7,253 bases of DNA, from the NCBI GenBank assembly GCA_028687085.1, contig JAQUAU010000040.1:1-7253 (forward strand), in the 5' to 3' direction. Below are positions 1 to 6,259 of the stretch, piece after piece (positions within the stretch are counted from its first letter, which is position 1; every line of letters starts with the position of its first letter). Made by a program: the position numbers and the translations under genes. The notes under the pieces are model-generated. The model was not told the origin of the DNA, made no database searches, and saw only the letters and a list, made by a program, of their open reading frames with translations. This DNA comes from Minisyncoccota bacterium (GTDB lineage Bacteria > Patescibacteriota > Minisyncoccia > Phycocordibacterales > Phycocordibacteraceae).

Positions 1-37
1 TAAGTTTTGCAAATGATTCTGCATCAAGCGTTGCATA
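1..37 (-). pseudogene. gatB: gatB continuation beyond the in-frame stop (partial, runs off the left edge)
   Basis: Read in the same frame as gatB, the bases after the TAA at 38-40 encode YATLDAESFAKL and then leave the window. This resembles the point in GatB where the linker after the ANW-type helix leads into an SPExLAxLI-type segment. The distance from ANY (338-340) to this segment, with one residue in place of the stop, agrees with the family spacing as I remember it. That favours a single-base change to TAA over an insertion or frameshift. Only 12 codons are visible, so the state of the rest of the tail is unknown. Confidence 0.6.
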
Positions 38-1105
38 TTATTCGCTCTCTTGTTTTGCATAGATGCCGCCGAGATCAGAGACGATGTAGTTTGCCGCTAG
101 CTTCACGAGCGTTGCATCAGTACTAAATGTTGACGTGACCGAGTCAAAGAACGCTGCGCGCTCGGTGGTCGCACACAGGTATGCGGCATCAGTATCTTTA
201 AGCGCATATGCTTTTGCATATCGTTCGCGACGCTCCCAGGGGAGCTCGGGGAGTGATGCACGTATCGCCTCGGGCGAGAACTCAGCAATTTCAGAAAGAA
301 AGAGTTTCGGCAGATCCGGCTCCGGGAAGTAGCGGTAGTCGGCACTCCCCTCTTTGAAGCGCTGATGAAAGGTCTCCTGCTTTGTCTCGTCCCAACCGCG
401 CGTCTCTTGCACCACCTTCCCTCCGCTCTCGATAAGCGCGGTCTGCCGCTCTATCTCATAGGCGATAGCTCGCTCCACCGAACGGAACGAGTTTATATTC
501 TTCACCTCCACCTTCGTGCCGAAGGTGTCGTCCTTTGATACCGAAATATTTGCTTCGATGCGCATCTCCCCTTTTTCAAGATTCGCCTCACCGGCGCCGA
601 GCGTGCGCAAGAGGAGCTGCAGCTCGCGCGCGAAGCGTCCGGCCGTCTCAGCGTCGTGTATCACCGGCTCGGTAACAAGCTCCATGAGCGGGATGCCGGC
701 GCGATTGAAGTCGACGAGTGACTTCCCTCCTGCGTGCGTGGAGCGCGCCGTATCCTCCTCGAGGTGCACGCGCGTAATCGCGACATCGGCGAGAGAACCA
801 CCCGAGACGAGCGGATGTTCGTACTGACTGATCTGATACCCCTTCGGGATGTCAGGATAGAAATAACTCTTGCGGTCGAACTCGGTGAAGTCAGCGATTG
901 TACCGCCGATCGCCGTTCCGAGCCGGAGCACGTGTCGCACCGCCTCTTTATTTATCACCGGGAGCGTGCCGGGGTGCGCGAGACACACCGGACAGACGTT
1001 TACATTCGGACGCGTCTCGTCCGGATCATTTTTTGAATCGCAGAACATCTTGGTCCGCGTCGCGAGTTCAGCATGAACTTCGAGACCGATAGTGGGGCGA
1101 TACAT
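38..1105 (-). CDS. gatB: Asp/Glu-tRNA amidotransferase subunit B, interrupted by in-frame TAA
   Basis: GatB, with GatA and GatC, converts misacylated Glu-tRNA(Gln) and Asp-tRNA(Asn) to the correct amide forms in the cytoplasm. The N-terminal catalytic cradle is complete and conserved: GLEVHAEL (7-14), CPVCLAHPG (38-46), YFYPDIPKGYQISQYEHPL (81-99), HLEEDTARSTH (114-124), DFNRAGIPLMELVTEP (132-147), EVKNINSFR (200-208) and DYRYFPEPDLP (257-267). The frame stops at residue 355, inside the helical domain, while the family is usually about 470-480 residues, so the tRNA-binding YqeY-like tail is missing from this ORF. The codons directly after the TAA (positions 37 to 2) keep reading as GatB-like sequence. 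This is therefore a nonsense mutation, a sequencing error or a recent pseudogene rather than a natural short form. The ATG at 1103-1105 gives the canonical GatB N-terminus. No Shine-Dalgarno is visible before it. It lies 32 bases downstream of obg in the same direction. Confidence 0.93.
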   Translation of the reverse strand: MYRPTIGLEVHAELATRTKMFCDSKNDPDETRPNVNVCPVCLAHPGTLPVINKEAVRHVLRLGTAIGGTIADFTEFDRKSYFYPDIPKGYQISQYEHPLVSGGSLADVAITRVHLEEDTARSTHAGGKSLVDFNRAGIPLMELVTEPVIHDAETAGRFARELQLLLRTLGAGEANLEKGEMRIEANISVSKDDTFGTKVEVKNINSFRSVERAIAYEIERQTALIESGGKVVQETRGWDETKQETFHQRFKEGSADYRYFPEPDLPKLFLSEIAEFSPEAIRASLPELPWERRERYAKAYALKDTDAAYLCATTERAAFFDSVTSTFSTDATLVKLAANYIVSDLGGIYAKQESE

Positions 1106-1142
1106 GATAGTAGGTAGTATATTCTATCTACTCTCTACTATC
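1106..1142 (-). other. imperfect stem-loop across the obg-gatB junction
   Basis: GATAGTAG (1106-1113) pairs with CTACTATC (1135-1142). An inner GTAG (1114-1117) pairs with CTAC (1128-1131), leaving a 3-base bulge and a 10-base loop. The obg stop codon lies inside the stem and the gatB ATG directly follows its base. The stem is AT-rich and lacks a following T-tract, so it does not look like an intrinsic terminator. A role in coupling or damping gatB translation is possible but speculative. Confidence 0.35.
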
Positions 1143-2115
1143 TACTCGTATTCAGTATCTTCGTAAGTTGGTCGGCAAAGGCCTTGAGCGCCTCCGGGTC
1201 TTCTACCGAGACTCCTAGCACTTCCCTGCCGGTCTCTTTGGCGAGCAATTGCATCTTAATATCCCGTTCTGCGCTTGTAATACGGTCGGTCTGAGAGAGG
1301 ACGATAATCTCGCGCTTCGCCCCGAGCCCATGCCCGAAGGCCTCTGTCTCGGTATGCACTTCCCCATAGGCCGCGAGGGGGTCATCTTGGCTAGCCGAGA
1401 CGAGATGCAAAAGGATTCCTGTCCGCTCGACGTGTTTAAGAAATTGAATCCCAAGACCCTTCCCCGACGAGGCACCTTCAATGAGACCGGGGATATCCGC
1501 GAGAATATAGCCATAAAAATCGCCGAGGCTGGGGCCGAGCGTGGTGAAGGGGTAGTCGCCGACCTTCGATTTGGATCGCGTGAGCGCGTTGAGAAGCGAA
1601 GACTTACCCGCGTTCGGCAGGCCGATAAGCCCGGCGTCGGCGATAATCTTGAGCGTGAGTTCGATATCGCTGCCCTTGCCCGCCTTGCCGAGTGTCTGCT
1701 GAAAGGGGTTCTGATTAGTCGAGCTCTTGAAGCGGGCGTTGCCGAGCCCTCCCTTGCCGCCGCGAAAGAGCGTGATGCGCTCGTCCTCGCTAGTAATCTC
1801 ATATTCCTCACCCGTCTCGACAACACGTGCGACGGTGCCCACCGGCACCTTGAGTATCGCGTCCTCACCATTTTTGCCATGTTTCAACTCACCCTTGCCG
1901 GCTTCGCCGGCCTCAGCATGGAACTTCTTCTCGTAACGATAATTCGCGAGCGCAGCCAGGTCGCGCACACCGAGGAGGACGACGTCGCCGCCTTTGCCTC
2001 CGTCGCCGCCTGAGGGGCCACCGCGCGCCGACTCCTTAGTGCGCAGCCAGCGGATAACGCCATCGCCGCCTTTGCCCGAGGCGACGTGCACGACGACATG
2101 ATCAACAAATGCCAT
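1138..2115 (-). CDS. obg: Obg-family GTPase (ribosome assembly)
   Basis: Obg/CgtA is a cytoplasmic GTPase that acts in late large-subunit ribosome assembly and stress control. The glycine-rich Obg fold covers about residues 1-158, with GKGGDG (14-19), RGGPSGGDGGKGGDV (31-45), the HAEAGEAGKG stretch (66-75) and RGGKGGLGNARFKSSTNQNP (118-137). The GTPase domain follows: G1 GLPNAGKS (165-172), G2 PFTTL (189-193), G3 DIPGLIEGA (207-215) and a G5-like SVE (303-305). The G4 position reads SQTD (274-277) instead of the usual NKxD, which is unusual. At 325 residues it lacks the variable C-terminal OCT domain of longer homologues, as many compact Obg proteins do. The ATG gives the canonical MxFVDxV start and has a GAGG Shine-Dalgarno four bases upstream. 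gatB follows in the same direction. A REP-like palindrome lies 48 bases upstream of the start. Confidence 0.96.
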   Translation of the reverse strand: MAFVDHVVVHVASGKGGDGVIRWLRTKESARGGPSGGDGGKGGDVVLLGVRDLAALANYRYEKKFHAEAGEAGKGELKHGKNGEDAILKVPVGTVARVVETGEEYEITSEDERITLFRGGKGGLGNARFKSSTNQNPFQQTLGKAGKGSDIELTLKIIADAGLIGLPNAGKSSLLNALTRSKSKVGDYPFTTLGPSLGDFYGYILADIPGLIEGASSGKGLGIQFLKHVERTGILLHLVSASQDDPLAAYGEVHTETEAFGHGLGAKREIIVLSQTDRITSAERDIKMQLLAKETGREVLGVSVEDPEALKAFADQLTKILNTSR

Positions 2116-2119
2116 AGAA

Positions 2120-2123
2120 CCTC
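2120..2123 (-). promoter_or_regulatory. Shine-Dalgarno of obg
   Basis: On the minus strand GAGG, within TGAGGT, stands four bases before the obg ATG. It is the clearest ribosome binding site in the window and supports the chosen start. The 82 bases between the upstream gene's stop and obg hold this site and the palindrome at 2163-2191. I see no convincing -35/-10 pair there. Confidence 0.6.
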
Positions 2124-2162
2124 ACAATACACTAGAAAACATAAATCTCCAACCCGCAAGAA

Positions 2163-2191
2163 CCATTTACGACACGCCGTGTCGTAAATGG
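2163..2191. repeat. REP-like palindrome, copy 1 (solitary)
   Basis: The 27-base core CATTTACGACACG-C-CGTGTCGTAAATG (2164-2190) is a perfect inverted repeat around one central C. It extends by one more pair to 2163-2191. The same core flanks the transposase gene 4 kb to the right. This copy begins 6 bases past the stop of the membrane-protein gene and lies in the gap before obg. It has no T-tract on either strand, so it is not a classical terminator, though the hairpin could still affect transcript ends. It is best read as a dispersed REP mobilised in trans by the RAYT. Confidence 0.85.
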
Positions 2192-2197
2192 GTTGTC

Positions 2198-2608
2198 CTA
2201 CTGTTTTACCGAACGACGGGCAACGATTAATCTCCAGATGATAAGGCAGAGGCTCACGCCGGCGAAGACCCCTCCGGCGAGTCGTGCAGCATCGTCCCGA
2301 TCGGTTGAGAGAAAGCCAGCGTACACCGGTTGTGTTGAGATCAAGAGAAGGAGAAGCGGCACCGCCCACAGAGCGAGCTTGAGCCAAGATTTAAACACTT
2401 CCCATCGTACGAACACGAGGATAATAGCAATTGGAAGAAAGAAAATCGCGAAGAAGAATATCGGACTGGTGACCTCTAGATAAATCCAATGCACCCAAGT
2501 GCCGTAACATGACGAATTCGTAAGAATACACCACTGACTAAAGTAACGAAAACCAATAAGAAGTACGGCGAGTAATACCGGTATGCATTGGATGATTCTC
2601 GTTTTCAT
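2198..2608 (-). CDS. small integral membrane protein, four predicted helices, function unknown
   Basis: I do not recognise a family for this 136-residue protein. It shows four hydrophobic stretches likely to span the membrane, at about residues 5-21, 48-67, 77-91 and 110-129. A short loop with two cysteines (27 and 34) lies between helices 1 and 2. A charged loop, STDRDDAAR (101-109), precedes helix 4, and the C-terminus is basic (ARRSVKQ). Its ATG lies 5 bases after the TAA of the large exported protein, in the same direction. An AGGAG in the end of that gene is about 15 bases from the ATG, too far for a good Shine-Dalgarno, so translation is probably coupled. The context suggests a role linked to the exported hydrolase or simply co-transcription. 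Base composition is more AT-rich than in the upstream gene (one 60-base line counted at 40% GC). Confidence 0.75.
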   Translation of the reverse strand: MKTRIIQCIPVLLAVLLIGFRYFSQWCILTNSSCYGTWVHWIYLEVTSPIFFFAIFFLPIAIILVFVRWEVFKSWLKLALWAVPLLLLLISTQPVYAGFLSTDRDDAARLAGGVFAGVSLCLIIWRLIVARRSVKQ

Positions 2609-2613
2609 GTGAG

Positions 2614-5600
2614 TTAAAGGAGACTCCTCAGGACGACCCAGAGTCTATAGAGACTAGTATAGACCGCTTCTCCTATCCTCTTTAAGACCGGCTGTTGAGA
2701 AGCGTCGTAGACCGAGGCAGTCTGCGAGAGACTGGGTACTGTATATGCGGTGGTTGTTGTAGACGGCGGCGAGACCGGTGGTCGCTTAACGATACGGGGA
2801 ACCGCCGCTATGAGTCGCGGTGCGGCACTACGAGGAGTATCAGTTGCTACAACAGGAGCGCCCTCCACGCTCTCAACGACAAGAAGCGTTGTGGTAGCAA
2901 CATCAGGAGCAGGAGAGACATCAAGCGGCACATATGAGGCATAAGCCGCGCCTCCTGAGCTCTGAGGGAGGGGTACCGGCGGCTCATAGAGCACCGTCTC
3001 TCCGATTACTGGCGTGACCGTAATGACGTTCGTGCCATCACCACTCTCGTCGACCACCAGCGGCGAGGCAGTGTCGATGCTCGCTGCGATCGTGAGACTC
3101 GCCGTCGTACTCGCGACAAGCGGAATATCTGCAAGAGTTGCAAGAGGGCCAGCAACGCCTCCCCCACTCTCTTGGATGTCGAGCGAGAAAGTGCTCTCTT
3201 GTGTACCGCTCGCTCCCCCACCGTTCATTTGTCCATGGAGCGTGAGTTCGTACCGATCACTCGGTGAGGCAGGCGCGGGGACGATTATGTATTGCACATC
3301 GCCAAACTCGCCATACGTCGAGCCGGGGATATCCTCGGTCACTGAATCATCTTCTGCGACGCCGGTGACCTTGCCCGAAGGGTCCTTCACCTTGACCGTA
3401 GCCCTTGTCGGAGGTTCGTCGCTCTCGGGAGTGCTATGCACGTATAAGACACGCGACGAGCGGAGAAAGAAAATCAGCTTTTTAGTATCCGTTAGTGGCG
3501 CCGGTTGGCCTGTAGAGATATAGGCAGGGAGTGTGCTGGTGCCACTGGTAATGATGTTTTTTATAAACTCTTCAAGCGAAGGGATTTCAAATAAATCTTT
3601 ATGCTCACGTTTTATTGATGTTGCGATACGATAGGAATTTAGATTTACCCAATACCTTTTCACGCTTGTGCTTGAGGCGACGAGGAGCGCGCTCGGCACC
3701 GGGACAGTCCCGTCGCCATCCTCGATAAATATCGGCTTATACTTCCGTTTCGGCCCAAAGAACGAGAGGATGCGAGACGGTTCGGTGTAGAAGTCTATTC
3801 CTGCGACCGTGTCGGCTCCCCAGCCTGCAATCTGGCTTACCTCGATACCCGCAGGCGGTGTCCACAGATCGAGAGCCGCGTGCGTGCTGGTCGCATAGTC
3901 TATGAGCCTCTGATTAAGGATCTCTGCAGAGCTCGTATCGCTCGCCTTCGGCTTCTTGCGACCGCCCTCCCGCGCAAGAAGGAAGTCGTTGAGCTCAGTA
4001 GTGTTCGTGATGGTAGAGCCGTATGCCGCGATCTCCTTCGCATAGCCGTCGCCCGCGAAGCGGGCGACGGGATGGTCGACGTCGCTTGCGATACTCTCTA
4101 GGTACCCTTCTGACGGGAGCAGGTGATACATCATCGGTGAGTTCTGCGCGAGTGCACGTGCGGCCGCGTTTGAGAGCACCGAAAATCCATATTTGTAGAT
4201 ACCGGCGCTGTAACCCATAAGCGCCGCGCCGATACTCTCGGGCGCGCCGCTCTGTGGCACGCCGACCATGAGTATCTTATCGACCAGTGATGGCGCTTCG
4301 CTGCCGAGCCTGCTGAGGAGCGCTTTCGTCACAAGACCGCCGTTGCTGTGTGCGACGATTGTCACCTTACCGCTTTTCGAGCTCGCCGCGAGTGAACGAA
4401 GCGTCTGTTCGATATATGGTGTACTCGTCGCACCTTCATTTCCTGCATAGAATATCTTTCCATCTCGCTCTGCACCCTTCGTCAACAAGTCGTCAAGCGA
4501 GAGCCGCCAGTCATAGGCGATCGGCTTCCAGTCGTTCACCGTGCCGTCTGCCTTAAGCCCGTTCATCTCATCAAGAAACGCCTTGTAGATATTGCTGTCG
4601 CGGACCGAATCGATGACATCATCTTCCTTTGCATATATATCAGCGCAGACGCTCGCTCCGGATGAGTCGAGAGCGAGGTCTCGCACCTTTCGGTCGCCTG
4701 CTCCGCGCAGAACGCCCCAAAGCGATTCATATGGCTCCCAGAGTTTCTCCTCAACCGCCTTGCCACAACCGGTTCCCTCGTAGAGCCGGCTCCCTTCAAT
4801 GCCGGGCAAGAAAAGCACGTTCGAGACTCTCGGCTTCGGCGGAAGCTTCCATCCATCTTCACTTGTCCAGGATAGAGCATCTTGTCCGCCGGGGAAGGCG
4901 CTGGAAAACACATAGGGTGCATCACAGAGACCGTCGAGATTCGCGTCATCGCACCCCTCGGAAGGCTCGTCGAAAGCATCCCAATAATTACCTCCCTCGG
5001 GTGCCTGGAGATTGAACACGTCAGCCGCGTCGCCGCCGTAATCAACGGGTCGTGCTCCGTTACGAATGAAATTGTTGTGATACACCTGATTCCCGCTTGA
5101 AGGCGAGAAAATTGCGATTCCTTCTTTCACACTGTCCTGTATACGATTATCACGCACAATGTTGTCATGTGAGGGCGCAGGGTTGTGGCGCGAACTGAAG
5201 ATGAGGATTCCCTGGTAGGTATCGGAAACGCTATTGGACACAATGGTATTCCCGTTGGAATCGAATAACAGAATGGCTTGGTGCTGCCCGGTTCCCGCAT
5301 GTGCATTGAGTGATATCGTATTGTTCTGGAAAGAATTTTCGTGCGAGCCAAACAGAGTGAATCCCTGGTGTCGACTCGACGACGAAGCGAGGAGCGAGAC
5401 GGTATTCCCGGATATGACGTTTGTATGTGAGTTGTAGAAAACGATAGCCTGATAATCGTTATCAATGAATGCATCACCCTCTATACGATTGCCGTTCGAA
5501 TTGTTCAGCGTAACGCCATACGAGAAGTTCGCGATGCGCAGATTCTTAATCGTTACACCCGTCCTCCCATCGAGATAGACACCATTCCCGGTGTGCGAGC

Positions 5601-6180
5601 CGCTTATGCTGTGTCCAGCACCATCGAGCGTTATACTATCGCTGTCTATTTCTAGGGTTTCCGAAAGATCTGTGGAGAGCGTGCACGTCAAGGTTACCGA
5701 GTCCCAGGTTCCTATGGAAGCGCAATCACCGCCGGTCGCATCATCAAGTATGAACTTTGTGCTTTTCTTCGTCTGAATAAAGACAGTATGCGACTGCGAG
5801 AGGTCCTGCACATAGGCGTATGCGCCCCCGCTGTCAGAAGTAAACAGTGTGAGATTGTGATAATTGTCCTCATATTTATAGTACGCAGTGTCTGGTACAA
5901 GACCCGTTATCGTCAGCTCTGTCGAGGTGGCAGATACTGACGGCTCAAGCCGCATTGTTATCACGTTCGGCACCGATTCCGCCATCAACCTGACCGGCTC
6001 TGCAGTATCGAGACTGATGTTCAGATAATCACTGTCAGCAATCTGAAAATGAGAACCATCGCCACCAGTCATTCCGGGAATCCCTTCGAACTGCAAGAAC
6101 AGAGCGCTCGCATCCGCAATAAACGGCGTAAAGAAAAGAGCGACCGCAATAACGCCGGCGCGCCACATTAAAACCAACAT
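2614..6180 (-). CDS. exported beta-helix (NosD-like) / LCAT-like alpha-beta hydrolase fusion
   Basis: This is a 1188-residue multidomain exported protein. Residues 1-26 form a signal peptide with a likely cut after ADASA. A beta-rich stretch (27-150) and a cysteine-bearing GDCASIGTWDSVTLTC module (151-166) lead into a right-handed parallel beta-helix (about 178-400). Its repeated N-G-N/N-x-I-x-x-N turns are NosD-like, and it closes with GGNYWDAFDEPSEGCDDAN (396-414). An alpha/beta hydrolase of the lecithin:cholesterol acyltransferase type follows (about 452-880): LFLPGIEGSRL (456-466), nucleophile elbow AHSNGG with Ser612, GDGTVP with Asp823, and EHKDLF with His860 as the probable triad. A beta-sandwich-like region (about 895-1060), a Pro/Ser/Thr-rich linker (about 1065-1150) and a short hydrophobic C-terminal helix complete it. 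The likely role is hydrolysis or acyl transfer on lipids or polymers at the cell surface. The substrate is unknown. A GGTGG before the ATG is only a weak ribosome site, and Met5 is an alternative start. Confidence 0.88.
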   Translation of the reverse strand: MLVLMWRAGVIAVALFFTPFIADASALFLQFEGIPGMTGGDGSHFQIADSDYLNISLDTAEPVRLMAESVPNVITMRLEPSVSATSTELTITGLVPDTAYYKYEDNYHNLTLFTSDSGGAYAYVQDLSQSHTVFIQTKKSTKFILDDATGGDCASIGTWDSVTLTCTLSTDLSETLEIDSDSITLDGAGHSISGSHTGNGVYLDGRTGVTIKNLRIANFSYGVTLNNSNGNRIEGDAFIDNDYQAIVFYNSHTNVISGNTVSLLASSSSRHQGFTLFGSHENSFQNNTISLNAHAGTGQHQAILLFDSNGNTIVSNSVSDTYQGILIFSSRHNPAPSHDNIVRDNRIQDSVKEGIAIFSPSSGNQVYHNNFIRNGARPVDYGGDAADVFNLQAPEGGNYWDAFDEPSEGCDDANLDGLCDAPYVFSSAFPGGQDALSWTSEDGWKLPPKPRVSNVLFLPGIEGSRLYEGTGCGKAVEEKLWEPYESLWGVLRGAGDRKVRDLALDSSGASVCADIYAKEDDVIDSVRDSNIYKAFLDEMNGLKADGTVNDWKPIAYDWRLSLDDLLTKGAERDGKIFYAGNEGATSTPYIEQTLRSLAASSKSGKVTIVAHSNGGLVTKALLSRLGSEAPSLVDKILMVGVPQSGAPESIGAALMGYSAGIYKYGFSVLSNAAARALAQNSPMMYHLLPSEGYLESIASDVDHPVARFAGDGYAKEIAAYGSTITNTTELNDFLLAREGGRKKPKASDTSSAEILNQRLIDYATSTHAALDLWTPPAGIEVSQIAGWGADTVAGIDFYTEPSRILSFFGPKRKYKPIFIEDGDGTVPVPSALLVASSTSVKRYWVNLNSYRIATSIKREHKDLFEIPSLEEFIKNIITSGTSTLPAYISTGQPAPLTDTKKLIFFLRSSRVLYVHSTPESDEPPTRATVKVKDPSGKVTGVAEDDSVTEDIPGSTYGEFGDVQYIIVPAPASPSDRYELTLHGQMNGGGASGTQESTFSLDIQESGGGVAGPLATLADIPLVASTTASLTIAASIDTASPLVVDESGDGTNVITVTPVIGETVLYEPPVPLPQSSGGAAYASYVPLDVSPAPDVATTTLLVVESVEGAPVVATDTPRSAAPRLIAAVPRIVKRPPVSPPSTTTTAYTVPSLSQTASVYDASQQPVLKRIGEAVYTSLYRLWVVLRSLL
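4046..4070. repeat. strong GC-rich inverted repeat inside the hydrolase gene
   Basis: CCGTCGCCCGC (4046-4056) and GCGGGCGACGG (4060-4070) form a perfect 11-base stem around a GAA triloop (TTC on the coding strand). It lies in the coding sequence for residues about 704-711 (VARFAGDG), between the nucleophile and the catalytic Asp of the hydrolase domain. The frame is intact. It may be a chance product of GC-rich coding or a small inserted palindrome. It is unrelated in sequence to the three 27-base palindromes. Confidence 0.7.
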
Positions 6181-6215
6181 ACCACCACCGCACGGTGATT
6201 AACCTCACTGTCCCC

Positions 6216-6250
6216 ATCCCATTTACGACACGCCGTGTCGTAAATGGGAT
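6216..6250. repeat. REP-like palindrome, copy 2 (upstream of the transposase)
   Basis: This is the longest of the three copies. The 27-base core (6220-6246) has a central C, and the perfect pairing extends to 17 bases per arm (6216-6250). It ends 9 bases before the transposase ATG and begins 35 bases from the start of the divergent large exported gene, so it sits inside the shared 79-base control region. Confidence 0.88.
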
Positions 6251-6253
6251 AAT
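6225..6253 (+). promoter_or_regulatory. candidate promoter of the transposase, embedded in the palindrome
   Basis: ACGACA (6225-6230, four of six matches to TTGACA) is separated by 17 bases from GATAAT (6248-6253, five of six matches to TATAAT). The -35 box lies in the left arm of palindrome copy 2 and the -10 box overlaps its right end. The expected start of transcription is about 6259-6261, at the ATG itself, so the mRNA would be leaderless or nearly so. This agrees with the lack of a properly spaced Shine-Dalgarno (GGGAG lies only one base from the ATG). Confidence 0.42.
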
Positions 6254-6259
6254 GGGAGT

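Noticed and set aside
38..40. Reassigned genetic code explaining the TAA in gatB
   Set aside because: TAA ends the hydrolase and dehydrogenase genes in this window, and known CPR recoding concerns TGA to glycine, not TAA. No gene here needs TGA as sense.
31..61. A 7-base direct repeat TTGCATA (31-37 and 55-61) bounding the gatB stop, suggesting a 24-base in-frame duplication that brought in the TAA
   Set aside because: The spacing from the ANY helix to the following conserved segment already fits the family when the stop counts as one residue. Removing 8 codons would make it too short.
1249..2013. A 254-codon open frame on the plus strand
   Set aside because: It lies wholly antisense to obg, whose motifs are unmistakable, and its translation shows no recognisable domain. 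It is a by-product of GC-rich codon use.
2163..2191. Palindrome copy 1 as an intrinsic terminator of the membrane-protein operon
   Set aside because: There is no T-tract after the stem on either strand, and the identical core occurs around the transposase, so the repeat explanation is better.
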